Assembly: GCA_030615365.1 (NCBI GenBank)
Contig: JAUWZM010000009.1
Span: 1-50,669, forward strand
From: Candidatus Aerophobota bacterium
GTDB lineage: Bacteria > Aerophobota > Aerophobia > Aerophobales > B3-G15
Length of the DNA stretch: 50,669 nucleotides
Reading direction: 5' to 3'
Shown: piece by piece, positions 17,277-27,555 of the stretch
How the letters are laid out: each line of letters opens with the position of its first letter
How positions within the stretch are numbered: position 1 is the stretch's first letter
Program-made: the position numbers and the translations under genes
The notes under the pieces: model-generated
Database searches by the model: none
What the model was told of the DNA's origin: nothing
What the model saw: the letters and a program-made list of their open reading frames with translations, nothing else

Positions 17277-17345
17277 ATTTTTTCTCCAGGACTCAGGAGT
17301 CGAATAACTCTTTATCCTCATAATGTTCACAACTTTTTTCCTTTT

Positions 17346-17545
17346 AACTACTTAGCCGCGGATTCACACAGATAAGCACAAATAAGTTCAAACACAAAAA
17401 ATCACAGATATTATTCTTAGAAGTTTTTATGAAATTTATAATGAACTTGGTAACCTTTGGCTTACGCCTTTTACCCTTTAGCCTTACACCTTTTGTATGA
17501 TAATGAAAGAAAAAATATCAGCGTCTATCTGTGGCTGAATAATTA
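17346..17545. repeat. MITE-like element, family B
   Basis: The left end TTAGCCGCGGATTCACACAG and the right end, reverse-complemented TTCAGCCACAGATAGACGC, form imperfect terminal inverted repeats about 200 bp apart. A partial relative (GCCGCAGATGGACACTAATC) is at 10203-10222. It occupies the rpsG–fusA spacer and has no coding potential. The internal part contains a T/C-rich stretch like that at 9500-9545. Confidence 0.6.
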
Positions 17546-17620
17546 CTTTCCTTTTAAACAGCGAGGAGTGAAAAAATATTTTCTATTTCCTGATTACTTC
17601 TCATGCCTCGCTTTCCTATC

Positions 17621-18091
17621 TCACCAACGATAATGCGCAAAAGCACGATTAGCCTCGGCCATCTTGCGAGTATCTTCTCTCCTTTTTATCGCCAGACCTT
17701 CTCCTCGAAAAGCCAAGATGATTTCCTCAGCCAACTTTTCCTTCATTGGTTTTCCCTTTTTCCCCCGAGCAAAGTGAACTATCCATCGGATAGCCAAGGT
17801 TTCTTGTCTTTGAGACCTAACCTCCGTAGGAACCTGATAGGTAGCTCCTCCTACTCTCCGAGAACGCACTTCTAACACAGGTTTTACATTTTCCAAAGCT
17901 TTAAGAAAAACTTCCAAAGGTTCCTTCTTTGATTTATTCCTGATGATATCAAAACACTCATAACAGATCTTCTCAGCTTTACTTTTCGCCCCGTGCTTCA
18001 TTAACTTATTAATAAATTTAGACAAAGTGACACTGCTGTATACAGGGTCAGGAATTATTTCTCTTTTTTTTGCTATTCTTCTCCTTGCCAT
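17621..18091 (-). CDS. rpsG: 30S ribosomal protein S7
   Basis: 156 aa; nucleates 30S head assembly. Signatures [23 protein letters not shown] and the beta-hairpin [15 protein letters not shown], ending [10 protein letters not shown]. 3 bp after rpsL. Confidence 0.97.
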   Translation of the reverse strand: MARRRIAKKREIIPDPVYSSVTLSKFINKLMKHGAKSKAEKICYECFDIIRNKSKKEPLEVFLKALENVKPVLEVRSRRVGGATYQVPTEVRSQRQETLAIRWIVHFARGKKGKPMKEKLAEEIILAFRGEGLAIKRREDTRKMAEANRAFAHYRW

Positions 18092-18094
18092 GTA

Positions 18095-18466
18095 TTACTC
18101 CTGTTTTTTCCTACCATATTTGGAACGAGACTTTTTTCTTCCCTCCACTCCATCGGTATCCAAAGTTCCCCGAATAATATGGTATTTTACTCCTGGTAGA
18201 TCCTTTACTCTTCCTCCCCTCACTAACACAATGGAATGTTCCTGTAAGTTATGGCCTTCCCCTGGAATGTAAGCCGTTACCATTCTGCCATTAGATAGTC
18301 TTACCCGAGCTACTTTCCTAAGAGCAGAATTTGGCTTTTTGGGAGTAAAGGTTCTGACCGTTACACAAACTCCCTTCTTCTGAGGGCATCCTTGCAAAGC
18401 TAAACTCTTCCCCTTCTTTTTACTAAATTCCCTTCCCTTCCTTAAAAGTTGACAAACAGTAGGCAT
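18095..18466 (-). CDS. rpsL: 30S ribosomal protein S12
   Basis: 123 aa decoding-centre protein. The streptomycin loop [15 protein letters not shown] with the wild-type Lys, and [11 protein letters not shown] with [13 protein letters not shown], are intact, so no resistance-type substitution is evident. 9 bp after rpoC. Confidence 0.97.
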   Translation of the reverse strand: MPTVCQLLRKGREFSKKKGKSLALQGCPQKKGVCVTVRTFTPKKPNSALRKVARVRLSNGRMVTAYIPGEGHNLQEHSIVLVRGGRVKDLPGVKYHIIRGTLDTDGVEGRKKSRSKYGRKKQE

Positions 18467-18475
18467 TTTTTCTCC

Positions 18476-21400
18476 TTAATCAGAATGAGAATCTTCATTT
18501 CTAAAACCTGTTCCAGCAGGGATTAATCTCCCTAAGATAACATTAGCTTTTAACCCTCTTAAATAGTCAACCTGACCCTTCACTGCTGCCTCAACTAATA
18601 CCTGTTTTGTGCGCTGAAAAGACGCAGCAGATAAAAAACTATTCTGCTCCTCTTGAGCAGCTTTTGGAATAGCCAACAGAACTGGTTTAACTGTAGCTGG
18701 CCTTCCTTTTTCTGATTTTACCTTCTGGTTTACATCTTCAAATTCCACTCTATCCACCTGCTCTCCGGGAAGATAATCGGTATCACCAGGGTCCTCTACC
18801 TCTACTTTTCTCATCATCTGCCGCACAATTATTTCAAAATGTTTAATATTGATATTCACCCCCTGAGATAGATACACTAATTGAGCCTGGTTTACCAGGT
18901 ACTCCTCAACCGCTCTCACTCCCTTTATTCTTAAAAGAGAACGGGGATTAACCTCTCCTTCAACAATTTTGTCTCCGGCTTCAATATTATCACCTTCAGA
19001 AACTAAAACTTCTCCACCAATTTCATAAGCTACCTCTTTATTATCCCCTCCCTTTATCTTGATCAAAGAGAGACCCTTTTTTTTCTGAATACTTACCCGC
19101 CCTTCAATCTCACTTATGAGAGCTTCTTCTCCTTTCCGTTGTCGAATTACTCCTTTTCTGGGATATGTTTGCTTTCTGGGTTCAAAAAGCTCGGTTGCTC
19201 GAGGAAGACCCTGAGGAATATCCCCTCCCTTTCTAAATACTCCCCCTGTGTGAAAGGTACGCAGAGTGAGCTGTGTTCCAGGCTCCCCAATAGACTGAGC
19301 AGCTACCACTCCCACTGCTTCTCCCAAACTAACCAGGTGATGGTTAGAAAGATCCCATCCATAACATTTACGGCAAAGGCCCCACTTACTTTGACAGGTA
19401 AGAGGAGAACGAATTTTCACGCTTTTCACCCCTGCTTTTTCAACACGAATAGCAGCATCTAAACTAATTTCCTGGTTAGTTTCTACTATTATTTCTCCCG
19501 TGGAGAGGTTCTTTACTGGAGAAGCTGCTATCCTTCCCACTATTCGCTGACTTAATGATTCCAGTAATTTTCCCTCTTCATCCATCAAGGATCCCACAAC
19601 AAGACCTTCTATAGTTTCACAATCCTCCTCGACAACAATAACATTTTGAGCTACAGCTACTAACTTGCGGGTTAAATACCCAGCATAAGCGGTTTTCAGT
19701 GCAGTATCAATTAAACCTTTTCTTCCACCAGAAGTGGACATAAAGTACTCAGTCGCAGAAAGTCCTTCCTTAAAATTGGATCGAATCGGCTCCTCGTTAA
19801 TTCTTCCCTTCAATCTTCCTCCTGGAACTGGATAAAAGTGCTGCCGAACTAGCTCCGAAGGGATGGACAGCTTTCTTCTAAAGACTTCATCCCATAGTTC
19901 CCTCCGATAAGTTTCCCGAATAGATCGAGACATTAGTCCTCTTATTCCTATAATTTGGCTTAAATTACCTGCGCTGCCTCTTGCCCCTGAATCCCACATC
20001 ATATACAGAGGGTTAAAGGGGGAATCGGAAAGATACTGGGAAACTTTCTCTCCTATCAAATCGGTTAATCGCATCCTTAAATTAATCACATCAATATACC
20101 TTTCCTCCTCGCTAATAGCACCCTCTTTAGCTAAAAGGTTGTATCCTTCAACCTCATCTTCCATCTCCTGGAGCAACCTATCTTTTTCCTTTATATTAGG
20201 AATATCAGATAAAGAAAAGGTTAATCCAGACTTTGTGGCGTATTTAAATCCTAACTTTTTAATTTCATCTAAAATATCAACAACGACCATATCTCCAAAA
20301 TTTTCCCAAGCTGTAGTTATAATCTCGGACAAAACTGATTTATCTATCGCTCTGTTTTGAAAAGGCATCCCTTGAGGAAGAATCTGATTAAAAATTATCC
20401 TGCCTGGCGTAGTCTCCAACCATTGTCCATTTATAAGAACGCTTATCTTTACATGTAGCTCTATATTTCCCAAATCGTAAGCTAAAATTACTTCTTCAGA
20501 AGAGGAAAAACTTCTTCCTGGCTTTCCTTTCTTATCCTTCATTACAGTTAAGTAATAGCAACCCAGGGTAATATCCTGAGTAGGGGTAATAATTGGTTCT
20601 CCGTTAGACGGAGAAAGAATGTTATTTTGGGAAAGCATTAAAATCTTTGCCTCCAGTTGAGCCTCATAAGAAAGGGGAATATGAACTGCCATTTGGTCAC
20701 CATCAAAGTCAGCGTTAAATGCTGCGCAAACAAGAGGATGAAGTTGAATTGCATCTCCCTCTACCAAAATCGGCTGGAAAGCCTGAACTCCTAAACGATG
20801 TAAAGTAGGAGCCCTGTTAAGAAGAACGGGGTGATCGCCAATCACCTTTTCTAGTATCTCCCACACAAAAGAAACTCCCTTTTCTATCAAATCATTAGCT
20901 CTCTTTATAGTCTCGGCCTTTCCTTCTCTTAAAATATCTGCTAAAACAAAAGGCCTAAAAAGCTCCAGGGCCATTTTCTCAGGAATACCACATTGAGAAA
21001 ACTTCAGGTGGGGTCCGGGGATAATCACTGCTCTTCCCGAATAATCAACTCTTTTGCCTAAAAGATTCTGACGAAATCTACCTTGCTTCCCCTTTATTGT
21101 TTCTCCTAGGGATTTAAGAGGTCTGCCGGCAGAACCCACTATAGGTTGAGGAAGCCTCTCGTTTTCAAAAAGAGCATCTACCGCTTGCTGGAGCATTTTT
21201 TTCTCATTCTGAATAATTATTTGAGGAGCACCTATTTCTAAAAGATACTTAAGACGACTATTTCTATTAATTATCCGACGATACAGATCATTTAAATCTG
21301 AATTCGCAAAAATACCACTTTCCAATTGAACCATAGGACGAAAGTTAGGAGGAATAACAGGAATAACTTTTAAAATCATCCATTCAGGTTTATTCCCTGA

Positions 21401-22054
21401 GCGAAGGAGGTTATCCACTACTTCCAACCGCTTGATCGATTTAACTCTTTCTCCCTTTTTGGTTCCTCTTTGAAGAAGTTTTTCTTTTAAGCTTTGCTTC
21501 AGGCTTTCCAGTTTTATGTTTTGTAGGACTTTTAGTATAGCCTCTGCGCCAGTTCCCACCTGAAAAGAGTCTTCTCCATACACCTCTTTATGATGCTGGT
21601 ATTCCTCCTCTTCTAATAGTTGCAATGGCTTTAGTGAGGCCTCTTCGGAATCAACCACTAAATAATTCACATAATAAATCACTTTTTCTAAATCGCTTTT
21701 CCTCATTCCCAATAAAAAAGGAAGATACTTTTTAGTATACCAGATATGGGCAACAGGCGTAGCTAGTTCAATATGACCCATTCTTTCCCGTCTCACCTTG
21801 GAAGAGGTAACTTCTACTCCACACCTCTCACATATAACCCCCTTATATTTCATCTTTCGATACTTACCACAGTAACACTCATAATCCTTAGTAGGGCCAA
21901 AAATTTGTTCACAGAAAAGACCATTTCTCTCAGGTCTAAAAGTTCTGTAATTAATAGTATCTGTTTTCTTAACCTCCCCATGAGACCATTCTCTTATCTC
22001 CTCCGGGGAAGCTATTCTTATTTTAACTTTATCAATATCATCAGTTTTCCACAA
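18476..22054 (-). CDS. rpoC: RNA polymerase beta' subunit
   Basis: 1192 aa, short for the family and apparently free of large lineage insertions. The N-terminal zinc site CYCGKYR...CERCGVEVT, the catalytic NADFDGDQMAVH loop, the trigger-loop region PGTQLTLRTFHTGG and the second zinc cluster (CQSKWGLCRKCYG) are all present. The start is TTG at 22052-22054 with GGGAG upstream. 15 bp after rpoB. Confidence 0.98.
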   Translation of the reverse strand: MWKTDDIDKVKIRIASPEEIREWSHGEVKKTDTINYRTFRPERNGLFCEQIFGPTKDYECYCGKYRKMKYKGVICERCGVEVTSSKVRRERMGHIELATPVAHIWYTKKYLPFLLGMRKSDLEKVIYYVNYLVVDSEEASLKPLQLLEEEEYQHHKEVYGEDSFQVGTGAEAILKVLQNIKLESLKQSLKEKLLQRGTKKGERVKSIKRLEVVDNLLRSGNKPEWMILKVIPVIPPNFRPMVQLESGIFANSDLNDLYRRIINRNSRLKYLLEIGAPQIIIQNEKKMLQQAVDALFENERLPQPIVGSAGRPLKSLGETIKGKQGRFRQNLLGKRVDYSGRAVIIPGPHLKFSQCGIPEKMALELFRPFVLADILREGKAETIKRANDLIEKGVSFVWEILEKVIGDHPVLLNRAPTLHRLGVQAFQPILVEGDAIQLHPLVCAAFNADFDGDQMAVHIPLSYEAQLEAKILMLSQNNILSPSNGEPIITPTQDITLGCYYLTVMKDKKGKPGRSFSSSEEVILAYDLGNIELHVKISVLINGQWLETTPGRIIFNQILPQGMPFQNRAIDKSVLSEIITTAWENFGDMVVVDILDEIKKLGFKYATKSGLTFSLSDIPNIKEKDRLLQEMEDEVEGYNLLAKEGAISEEERYIDVINLRMRLTDLIGEKVSQYLSDSPFNPLYMMWDSGARGSAGNLSQIIGIRGLMSRSIRETYRRELWDEVFRRKLSIPSELVRQHFYPVPGGRLKGRINEEPIRSNFKEGLSATEYFMSTSGGRKGLIDTALKTAYAGYLTRKLVAVAQNVIVVEEDCETIEGLVVGSLMDEEGKLLESLSQRIVGRIAASPVKNLSTGEIIVETNQEISLDAAIRVEKAGVKSVKIRSPLTCQSKWGLCRKCYGWDLSNHHLVSLGEAVGVVAAQSIGEPGTQLTLRTFHTGGVFRKGGDIPQGLPRATELFEPRKQTYPRKGVIRQRKGEEALISEIEGRVSIQKKKGLSLIKIKGGDNKEVAYEIGGEVLVSEGDNIEAGDKIVEGEVNPRSLLRIKGVRAVEEYLVNQAQLVYLSQGVNINIKHFEIIVRQMMRKVEVEDPGDTDYLPGEQVDRVEFEDVNQKVKSEKGRPATVKPVLLAIPKAAQEEQNSFLSAASFQRTKQVLVEAAVKGQVDYLRGLKANVILGRLIPAGTGFRNEDSHSD

Positions 22055-22069
22055 TTTAGTCTCCCAAGT

Positions 22070-25000
22070 TCACTTTTCTTCCATATCTTCAATGAAGGTT
22101 TTCTTCCCATTCTTCCAGAACTCCAAAGATAACCCCAGAGATTGAAGTTCTTTAACCAAAACCTTCAAGGATTCAGGAGCTTCTGTTTCTAAGAGATTTT
22201 CTCCCTTTATTATCTGCTCATGGATTTTAGTCCTGGCCTGCAAATCATCTGATTTCCCGGTAAGCATCTCCTGAAGAGTATGCGCTGCTCCATAACCTTC
22301 TAAAGCCCATACTTCCATTTCGCCAAACCTTTGTCCTCCCTGTCGAGACCTACCTCCTAAGGGTTGTTGAGTAATTAACGCGTAAGGCCCTGTTGAACGA
22401 GCATGCAATTTTTCTTCAGCTATATGAATCAACTTCATTATATACATATAGCCCACAGCTACTGGATGATCAAAAGGCTCCCCAGTTCTGCCATCATAAA
22501 GAGTTATTTTTCCAGAATCTGGCAAAGATGCCTTCTTTAAAAGCTCTTGTATTTCTTTCTCTTTGGCACCTTCAAAAATTGGGCATATCATTTCTAAACC
22601 TAACTGCTTGGCTACCCACCCCATATGAAGCTCAAAAATTTGACCAATATTCATTCGAGAAGGAACACCTAAGGGATTTAACACTATTTCTATTGGGGTG
22701 CCATCGGAAAGGTAGGGCATATCCTCTTCAGGAAGTATTTTCGCCACAACTCCTTTGTTCCCATGACGGCCTGACAGTTTATCTCCTGCGCTAATCTTTC
22801 GCCTAAGTGCTACATAAACTTTTATTCTCTTTTTCACATCAGGAGGAAGAACATCTTCCTCCTGAGAAAACACTCTCACTTCAATTACCTTACCTCTAAT
22901 GCCATGAGGTACTCGTAAGGAGTTATCCTTAACTTTTTGAGCCTTCTCACCAAAAATGCTCCGGAGTAGTCTCTCCTCGGGAGTTAGTTTTACTTCTACC
23001 TGAGGAGTTACCTTGCCCACTAAAATATCTCCAGCAGAGACCTCAGCTCCTATTCTAATTATTCCATTTTCATCTAAGTCCCTCAAGGAAGCTTCATCCA
23101 CATTAGGAATATCAGCCGTTATTTCCTCTGTTCCCGACCTTAATTCTTTCGCCTCTACCTGAAACTCTTCAATATGAATGGAAGTAAAAATATTTTCCTT
23201 TACTAATTTCTCACTGATTAAAATTCCATCCTCGAAGTTGTATCCCTCCCAGGGCATAAAAGCTACTAAAATATTTCTACCGAGAGAAAGCTTCCCCTTA
23301 TGAATAGCTGGACCATCAGTAATAAAATCTCCTTCTTTCACCACCTCACCCTTTTCTACAATAGGCTTTTGGTTTATGCAGGTTCTTTGATTAGACCTTC
23401 TGTATCTTATTAAAGGATACTCATCTATTCCTTGAGAGGTTTTTATCTTTATCCGGTTGGCATCTACATAAATAACTTTTCCTTCTCTTTTAGCCATCTG
23501 AGAAGCTAAAGAGTCTTGAGCAATTTTACCTTCCATTCCTGTTTGAATTAAAGGTTGCTCTAAATTCTCTAAGGGGATAGCTTGCCTTTGCATATTTGAT
23601 CCCATCAAGGCTCGATTGGCATCATTGTGTTCTAAAAAAGGTATTAAAGAAGTTGCTACGCTCACTATTTGCTTGGGGGAGACGTCCACATATTCTATCT
23701 CTTGAGGAGAAACAACCACTATCTCTCCCTGATATCGAGCGATTATATGGGACTTAATAAAATTCCCTTGAGCATCTATTACATCACATCCTGTCATATG
23801 GTGCATATCTTCTTCTCTGGCATCAAGATAATCTACTTCTCCTGTTACCTGGCCATTTTTAACTCTTCTATAAGGAGTTTCTAAAAATCCAAGCTCATTC
23901 ACTCGAGCATAGGTAGCCAAAGAAACTATAAGTCCTATGTTCTGACCTTCTGGAGTCTCAATAGGACATACGCGCCCATAATGAGAATAATGGATATCTC
24001 TCACTTCTTCTTTCGCCTGAACTCTGGATAAACCCCCTGGACCCAGAGCTGATAATCTACGTTTATGAGTCAACTCAGCCAATGGATTGGTTTGGTCAAG
24101 ATATTGGGAAAGGCGGCCGGTATGGAAAAAACTCTGTATCGCTCCCCTCAAAGCATAAGTGTTGACCAGGGAACGTGGAGTGATTGTTTCGGGATCCTGA
24201 ATGCTCATTCGTTGCTGAACTATTCTGGACAGACGAGATAATCCAATACGAATTTGTTCAGCTAAAAGGTCTCCTACCCTTCTCACTCTTCTATGAGAAA
24301 GATGATCCAAGCTTTTAAGTTCTCTTGTTTCTCGACCCAGTTGGAGCAAAAGCTTTATAATTCCTACAACATCTTCTATGTGAAGAACCATACTATCCCA
24401 GCGAGTATTTAAACCTAATTCTTTATTAATCTGATATCTTCCCGTTTTGCTCAGATTGTACACTCGGGGATCAAGGAAAGTCTTCTCAAATACCTGTTTC
24501 ACTGATTCAAATACTGGGGAACGGCCGGGTCTCAATCGTTGATAAATTTTAAAAAGAGCTTCTCGAGAAGAGTTTACCCCATCCTGTTCAAAGGTCCTCT
24601 TTAAAATATCTCTATCTTGAGAATAGGGGAACTCCTTTAAAACTTGTTTGAGATCCGCCCCCAGAGCCCTTAAAAAAATTGTACCTAACATTCTTTTGCC
24701 CTGATTAATACGAAGTTGAAGAAGATCATCTTTGATCTCAAAATCTAACCAACTTCCTATTTCAGGAACAACTTTTCCCTTGTAAAGTATCTTTCCTTCG
24801 CTGGATTCTGAGGTATTTTCTTCAAAGAATACCCCCGGCGCTCTTTGAAGTTGATTGACTACTATTTTCTGAGTTCCATTGATAATAAAACTTCCCTCAT
24901 TGGTCATTAAAGGCAAATCACCTAAATACACTTCTTGTTCTGGCATCTCTTCAGTTTCTTTTTTCAATCTCAGTTTCACATATAAGGGGAGTGTGTAGGA

Positions 25001-25261
25001 GAACTCTTCTTCTTCGCACTTTTCCAAATCATACGGCGGCTCACCAAAGCGATACTCTACAAAGTTCAGAATCATTTTACCATTGTAACTTTCTACAGGA
25101 AAAATATCCAAAAAAACAGCCTGCAACCCTTCTCTTTTTCTTTTCCCAGGCAGAACATCCCTTTGAAGAAAAGCGTCGCAAGAGGTTTTTTGCAACTCCA
25201 ATAAATTGGGAATCTCCACAATGGAAGAATATCTGCTAAAATCTAAAATTTTTGTTTTCAA
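22070..25261 (-). CDS. rpoB: RNA polymerase beta subunit
   Basis: 1063 aa, compact. The fork/rifampicin region reads around LSALGPGGLSRVQAKEEVRDIHYSHYGRVCPIETPEGQNIGL in outline, with conserved sensitive-type residues by eye. C-terminal GGQRFGEMEVWALEGYGA is present. The start is TTG at 25259-25261 with GAGGG seven bases upstream. A repeat-bearing spacer of about 200 bp separates it from rplJL. Confidence 0.98.
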   Translation of the reverse strand: MKTKILDFSRYSSIVEIPNLLELQKTSCDAFLQRDVLPGKRKREGLQAVFLDIFPVESYNGKMILNFVEYRFGEPPYDLEKCEEEEFSYTLPLYVKLRLKKETEEMPEQEVYLGDLPLMTNEGSFIINGTQKIVVNQLQRAPGVFFEENTSESSEGKILYKGKVVPEIGSWLDFEIKDDLLQLRINQGKRMLGTIFLRALGADLKQVLKEFPYSQDRDILKRTFEQDGVNSSREALFKIYQRLRPGRSPVFESVKQVFEKTFLDPRVYNLSKTGRYQINKELGLNTRWDSMVLHIEDVVGIIKLLLQLGRETRELKSLDHLSHRRVRRVGDLLAEQIRIGLSRLSRIVQQRMSIQDPETITPRSLVNTYALRGAIQSFFHTGRLSQYLDQTNPLAELTHKRRLSALGPGGLSRVQAKEEVRDIHYSHYGRVCPIETPEGQNIGLIVSLATYARVNELGFLETPYRRVKNGQVTGEVDYLDAREEDMHHMTGCDVIDAQGNFIKSHIIARYQGEIVVVSPQEIEYVDVSPKQIVSVATSLIPFLEHNDANRALMGSNMQRQAIPLENLEQPLIQTGMEGKIAQDSLASQMAKREGKVIYVDANRIKIKTSQGIDEYPLIRYRRSNQRTCINQKPIVEKGEVVKEGDFITDGPAIHKGKLSLGRNILVAFMPWEGYNFEDGILISEKLVKENIFTSIHIEEFQVEAKELRSGTEEITADIPNVDEASLRDLDENGIIRIGAEVSAGDILVGKVTPQVEVKLTPEERLLRSIFGEKAQKVKDNSLRVPHGIRGKVIEVRVFSQEEDVLPPDVKKRIKVYVALRRKISAGDKLSGRHGNKGVVAKILPEEDMPYLSDGTPIEIVLNPLGVPSRMNIGQIFELHMGWVAKQLGLEMICPIFEGAKEKEIQELLKKASLPDSGKITLYDGRTGEPFDHPVAVGYMYIMKLIHIAEEKLHARSTGPYALITQQPLGGRSRQGGQRFGEMEVWALEGYGAAHTLQEMLTGKSDDLQARTKIHEQIIKGENLLETEAPESLKVLVKELQSLGLSLEFWKNGKKTFIEDMEEK

Positions 25262-25287
25262 TATCTTCCCTCTTGAAGGTAAGATTT

Positions 25288-25443
25288 CACCACAGAGGAC
25301 ACAGAGATACTTAAAAAATAAAACATTTCTAAAATAATTTTATCCTTACTTTCTCTGTGATCTCCTATAAAAATCATCCCCTTGTTGTCCTTATACACAT
25401 TAAATTCTTACTCGCTGTTTTTTACTCTGTGCACTCTGTAGTT
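25288..25443. repeat. MITE-like element, family C
   Basis: Imperfect terminal inverted repeats: CCACAGAGGACACAGAGA at the left, and CTACAGAGTGCACAGAG when the right end is reverse-complemented. The interior has no gene. It lies between rplJL and rpoB, where an attenuator or RNase III site controls rpoBC in enterobacteria; whether it has a role here is unknown. Confidence 0.5.
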
Positions 25444-25462
25444 AATTCTATATTTTCCTATA

Positions 25463-26416
25463 TTATTTTAACTGTACTTTGGCTCCTACGGCTTCCAAAG
25501 TTTGTTTTATTTTATCAGCTTCTTCCTTGGTTACGCCTTCTTTAACAGGTTTAGGAGCCTGCTCTACTAAATCCTTGGCCTCTTTCAAGCCTAAAGATGT
25601 AAGCTTTCTTACCTCTTTAATTACCTGAATTTTCTTGGGCCCTATTTCGCTAAGAATCGCATCAAATTCTGTCTTCTCTTCCTCTTTGGGTTTCTCTTGA
25701 GCAGGAGCAGCAGCTATAGCCACCTGAGGAGATGCTGCCTGAACTCCAAATTTATCCTCCAATTCTTTCACTAATTCTGATAGTTCTAATACATTCATCT
25801 GCTCAATGACTTTAACAATTTGATCCTTCTTCTCCATTTTTTGGTCTTCCTTTTTTTTCCCAGCATTAGGAACCTCTTTTACTTTGGCTGGCATAGATAA
25901 ACCTCCTTTTTGCTCTAAAATAGCCTTTGCAATTAAAATGAAGTTAATTAAAGGATAATTCAAAACTCTAATTAGTCTTCTTAAGGAAACTTGTAGCACA
26001 GCTACAAGTTGAGATAAAAGAGCGGCTTCTGAAGGTAAATCCGCTAGATAGAGAACTCGATCTGTATCTAAAAGGTAATTCCCCAAAAGACCCCCTTTGA
26101 TTTTCAAATTGGAATGCTCAGATATAAATTCCTTAACTGTCCTGGCTGATTCTAATGGTTTGGCTTGAATAAAAATTATGCCAGTAGGTCCGGAAAAAAA
26201 ACCACTCGGCATCTCTAACTTAGCCTCTTTTAAAGCTCGATTAACTAAAGTATTTTTAACTACCCGAAAGAAAGATTGGTGTGCCCTTAATTTATTTCGG
26301 AAATCGGCAAGTTCGACTACCTTTAATCCACGGTAATCTACAATAAAGAGTGCCTTGCTCTCTAAAAGGCTATCTCTCATTTCCATCGTTAACTGCTTTT
26401 TCTCATCCAGTTTCAT
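25463..26416 (-). CDS. rplJ-rplL: Fused ribosomal proteins L10 and L7/L12
   Basis: One uninterrupted 317-codon frame. Residues 1-174 are a complete L10: [14 protein letters not shown], then [16 protein letters not shown] and [12 protein letters not shown], ending in the long helix that docks L12 dimers. Residues about 194-317 are a complete L7/L12: [20 protein letters not shown], an Ala/Pro/Glu hinge and the [27 protein letters not shown] factor-binding domain. A 20-residue basic linker joins them. Normally these are two genes with L12 in four to eight copies. A perfect AGGAGG seven bases before ATG 25894 could make free L7/L12 in addition. A single T-to-A change in the TTA at 25898-25900 would restore a stop, so a sequencing error must be excluded. 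Confidence 0.9.
   Translation of the reverse strand: MKLDEKKQLTMEMRDSLLESKALFIVDYRGLKVVELADFRNKLRAHQSFFRVVKNTLVNRALKEAKLEMPSGFFSGPTGIIFIQAKPLESARTVKEFISEHSNLKIKGGLLGNYLLDTDRVLYLADLPSEAALLSQLVAVLQVSLRRLIRVLNYPLINFILIAKAILEQKGGLSMPAKVKEVPNAGKKKEDQKMEKKDQIVKVIEQMNVLELSELVKELEDKFGVQAASPQVAIAAAPAQEKPKEEEKTEFDAILSEIGPKKIQVIKEVRKLTSLGLKEAKDLVEQAPKPVKEGVTKEEADKIKQTLEAVGAKVQLK
25892..25907 (-). promoter_or_regulatory. Internal Shine-Dalgarno and start for L7/L12
   Basis: AGGAGG at 25902-25907, seven bases, then ATG at 25892-25894 (MPAKVKEVP). The Shine-Dalgarno is read in frame as Lys-Gly-Gly of the L10 tail. It is the strongest kind of ribosome-binding site and implies separate translation of L7/L12 (143 aa) from inside the fused frame. 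A second ATG at 25837 would give a 124-aa L7/L12 of normal length. Confidence 0.8.
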
Positions 26417-26424
26417 TGTATTAA

Positions 26425-27120
26425 TTATCTCCCTGTTTCAGGTAAATTAACCTTTACCCCCGGTCCCATGGTGGAGGAAAGAAAAACACCTTTTATATAT
26501 CTTCCCTTCACTGTCGAAGGCCTATCCCCTTCCAGGGCCTTTATAAGAACTTCAAGATTTTCCAGAAGAGCCTCCTCCTTAAAAGAAACCTTCCCCAAAG
26601 GAGCATGGATTACCCCAGTGACATCGTTCCTGTACTCTATTTTACCCTTTTTTAGCTCTTCCACTGCTCGAGCAGGGTTATCAGTGACTGTACCTAACTT
26701 GGGAGAGGGCATCAAGCCCTTAGGGCCGAGAATCCTTCCTAATTTAGCTACTGATCTCATCATCTGAGGAGTAGATACCACAGCATCGAAATCTAACCAT
26801 CCCCCTTGAATCTTTTCAATTAAATCCTCCCCACCAATAAACTCTGCTCCTGCGTGTTTAGCCGCCTCAGCTTCATCTCCGGCAGCAAAAACTATCACTC
26901 TCACTGACCTTCCTAACCCTTGTGGTAAGATTACCGTCCCTCTTACCCTTTCCCCTTTTTCCTTGGGTTTTATATTTAAAACCACAGCTATCTCTACGGT
27001 TTCCTCAAAGTTACGATGAGGAAGCTCCTTAATGAGAGTGATAGCTTCGGCAGGGGAATATCCTCGGTTAGTTTCTATCTTCTTCTTGGCTAAAAGATAC
27101 TTTCTACCTTTTTTGGGCAT
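26425..27120 (-). CDS. rplA: 50S ribosomal protein L1
   Basis: 231 aa stalk protein, [16 protein letters not shown] start. [19 protein letters not shown] and [19 protein letters not shown] are signatures. In many bacteria L1 represses its own operon by binding the rplKA leader; not tested here. 3 bp after rplK and 8 bp before rplJL. Confidence 0.97.
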   Translation of the reverse strand: MPKKGRKYLLAKKKIETNRGYSPAEAITLIKELPHRNFEETVEIAVVLNIKPKEKGERVRGTVILPQGLGRSVRVIVFAAGDEAEAAKHAGAEFIGGEDLIEKIQGGWLDFDAVVSTPQMMRSVAKLGRILGPKGLMPSPKLGTVTDNPARAVEELKKGKIEYRNDVTGVIHAPLGKVSFKEEALLENLEVLIKALEGDRPSTVKGRYIKGVFLSSTMGPGVKVNLPETGR

Positions 27121-27123
27121 AGC

Positions 27124-27555
27124 TCATTGCTCCTCTATCACCAATCCCATATTTTTAGCTGTTCCTTCAATAATCTTCATAGCTTCTTCTACTCTATAGG
27201 CATTCAAATCAGGCAGTTTGATCTTCGCTATTTCTTCAATATCCTTCTTTTTTACCTTGCCTACCTTTTTCTTGTTAGGTTCTCCCGAGCCTTTCTCAAT
27301 ATTAGCTGCCTTTTTAAGCAAGGAGGAGGCAGGGGGTGTCTTTAATACAAAAGTAAAAGAACGATCTTTATAAATAGTCATCAATACAGGAATTATAATA
27401 TCCCCTTTACCTTTGGTCTTTTCATTAAAAGATTTACAAAAATCCATTATATTTACTCCATGTTGACCTAAGGCTGGACCAACAGGAGGAGCTGGATTTG
27501 CTTTTCCTGCAGGGATCTGAAGTTTAACTTGCGCTTTAATAGTCTTTTTGACCAT
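27124..27555 (-). CDS. rplK: 50S ribosomal protein L11
   Basis: 143 aa GTPase-centre protein. [26 protein letters not shown] is the family N-terminal signature, and the C-terminal domain ends in [15 protein letters not shown]. Its ATG overlaps the nusG stop region by one base. Confidence 0.97.
   Translation of the reverse strand: MVKKTIKAQVKLQIPAGKANPAPPVGPALGQHGVNIMDFCKSFNEKTKGKGDIIIPVLMTIYKDRSFTFVLKTPPASSLLKKAANIEKGSGEPNKKKVGKVKKKDIEEIAKIKLPDLNAYRVEEAMKIIEGTAKNMGLVIEEQ

Noticed and set aside
22393..22794. Plus-strand 133-codon frame inside rpoB (and similar frames inside other core genes)
   Set aside because: These are antisense shadows of highly conserved genes, without start signals or recognisable families.
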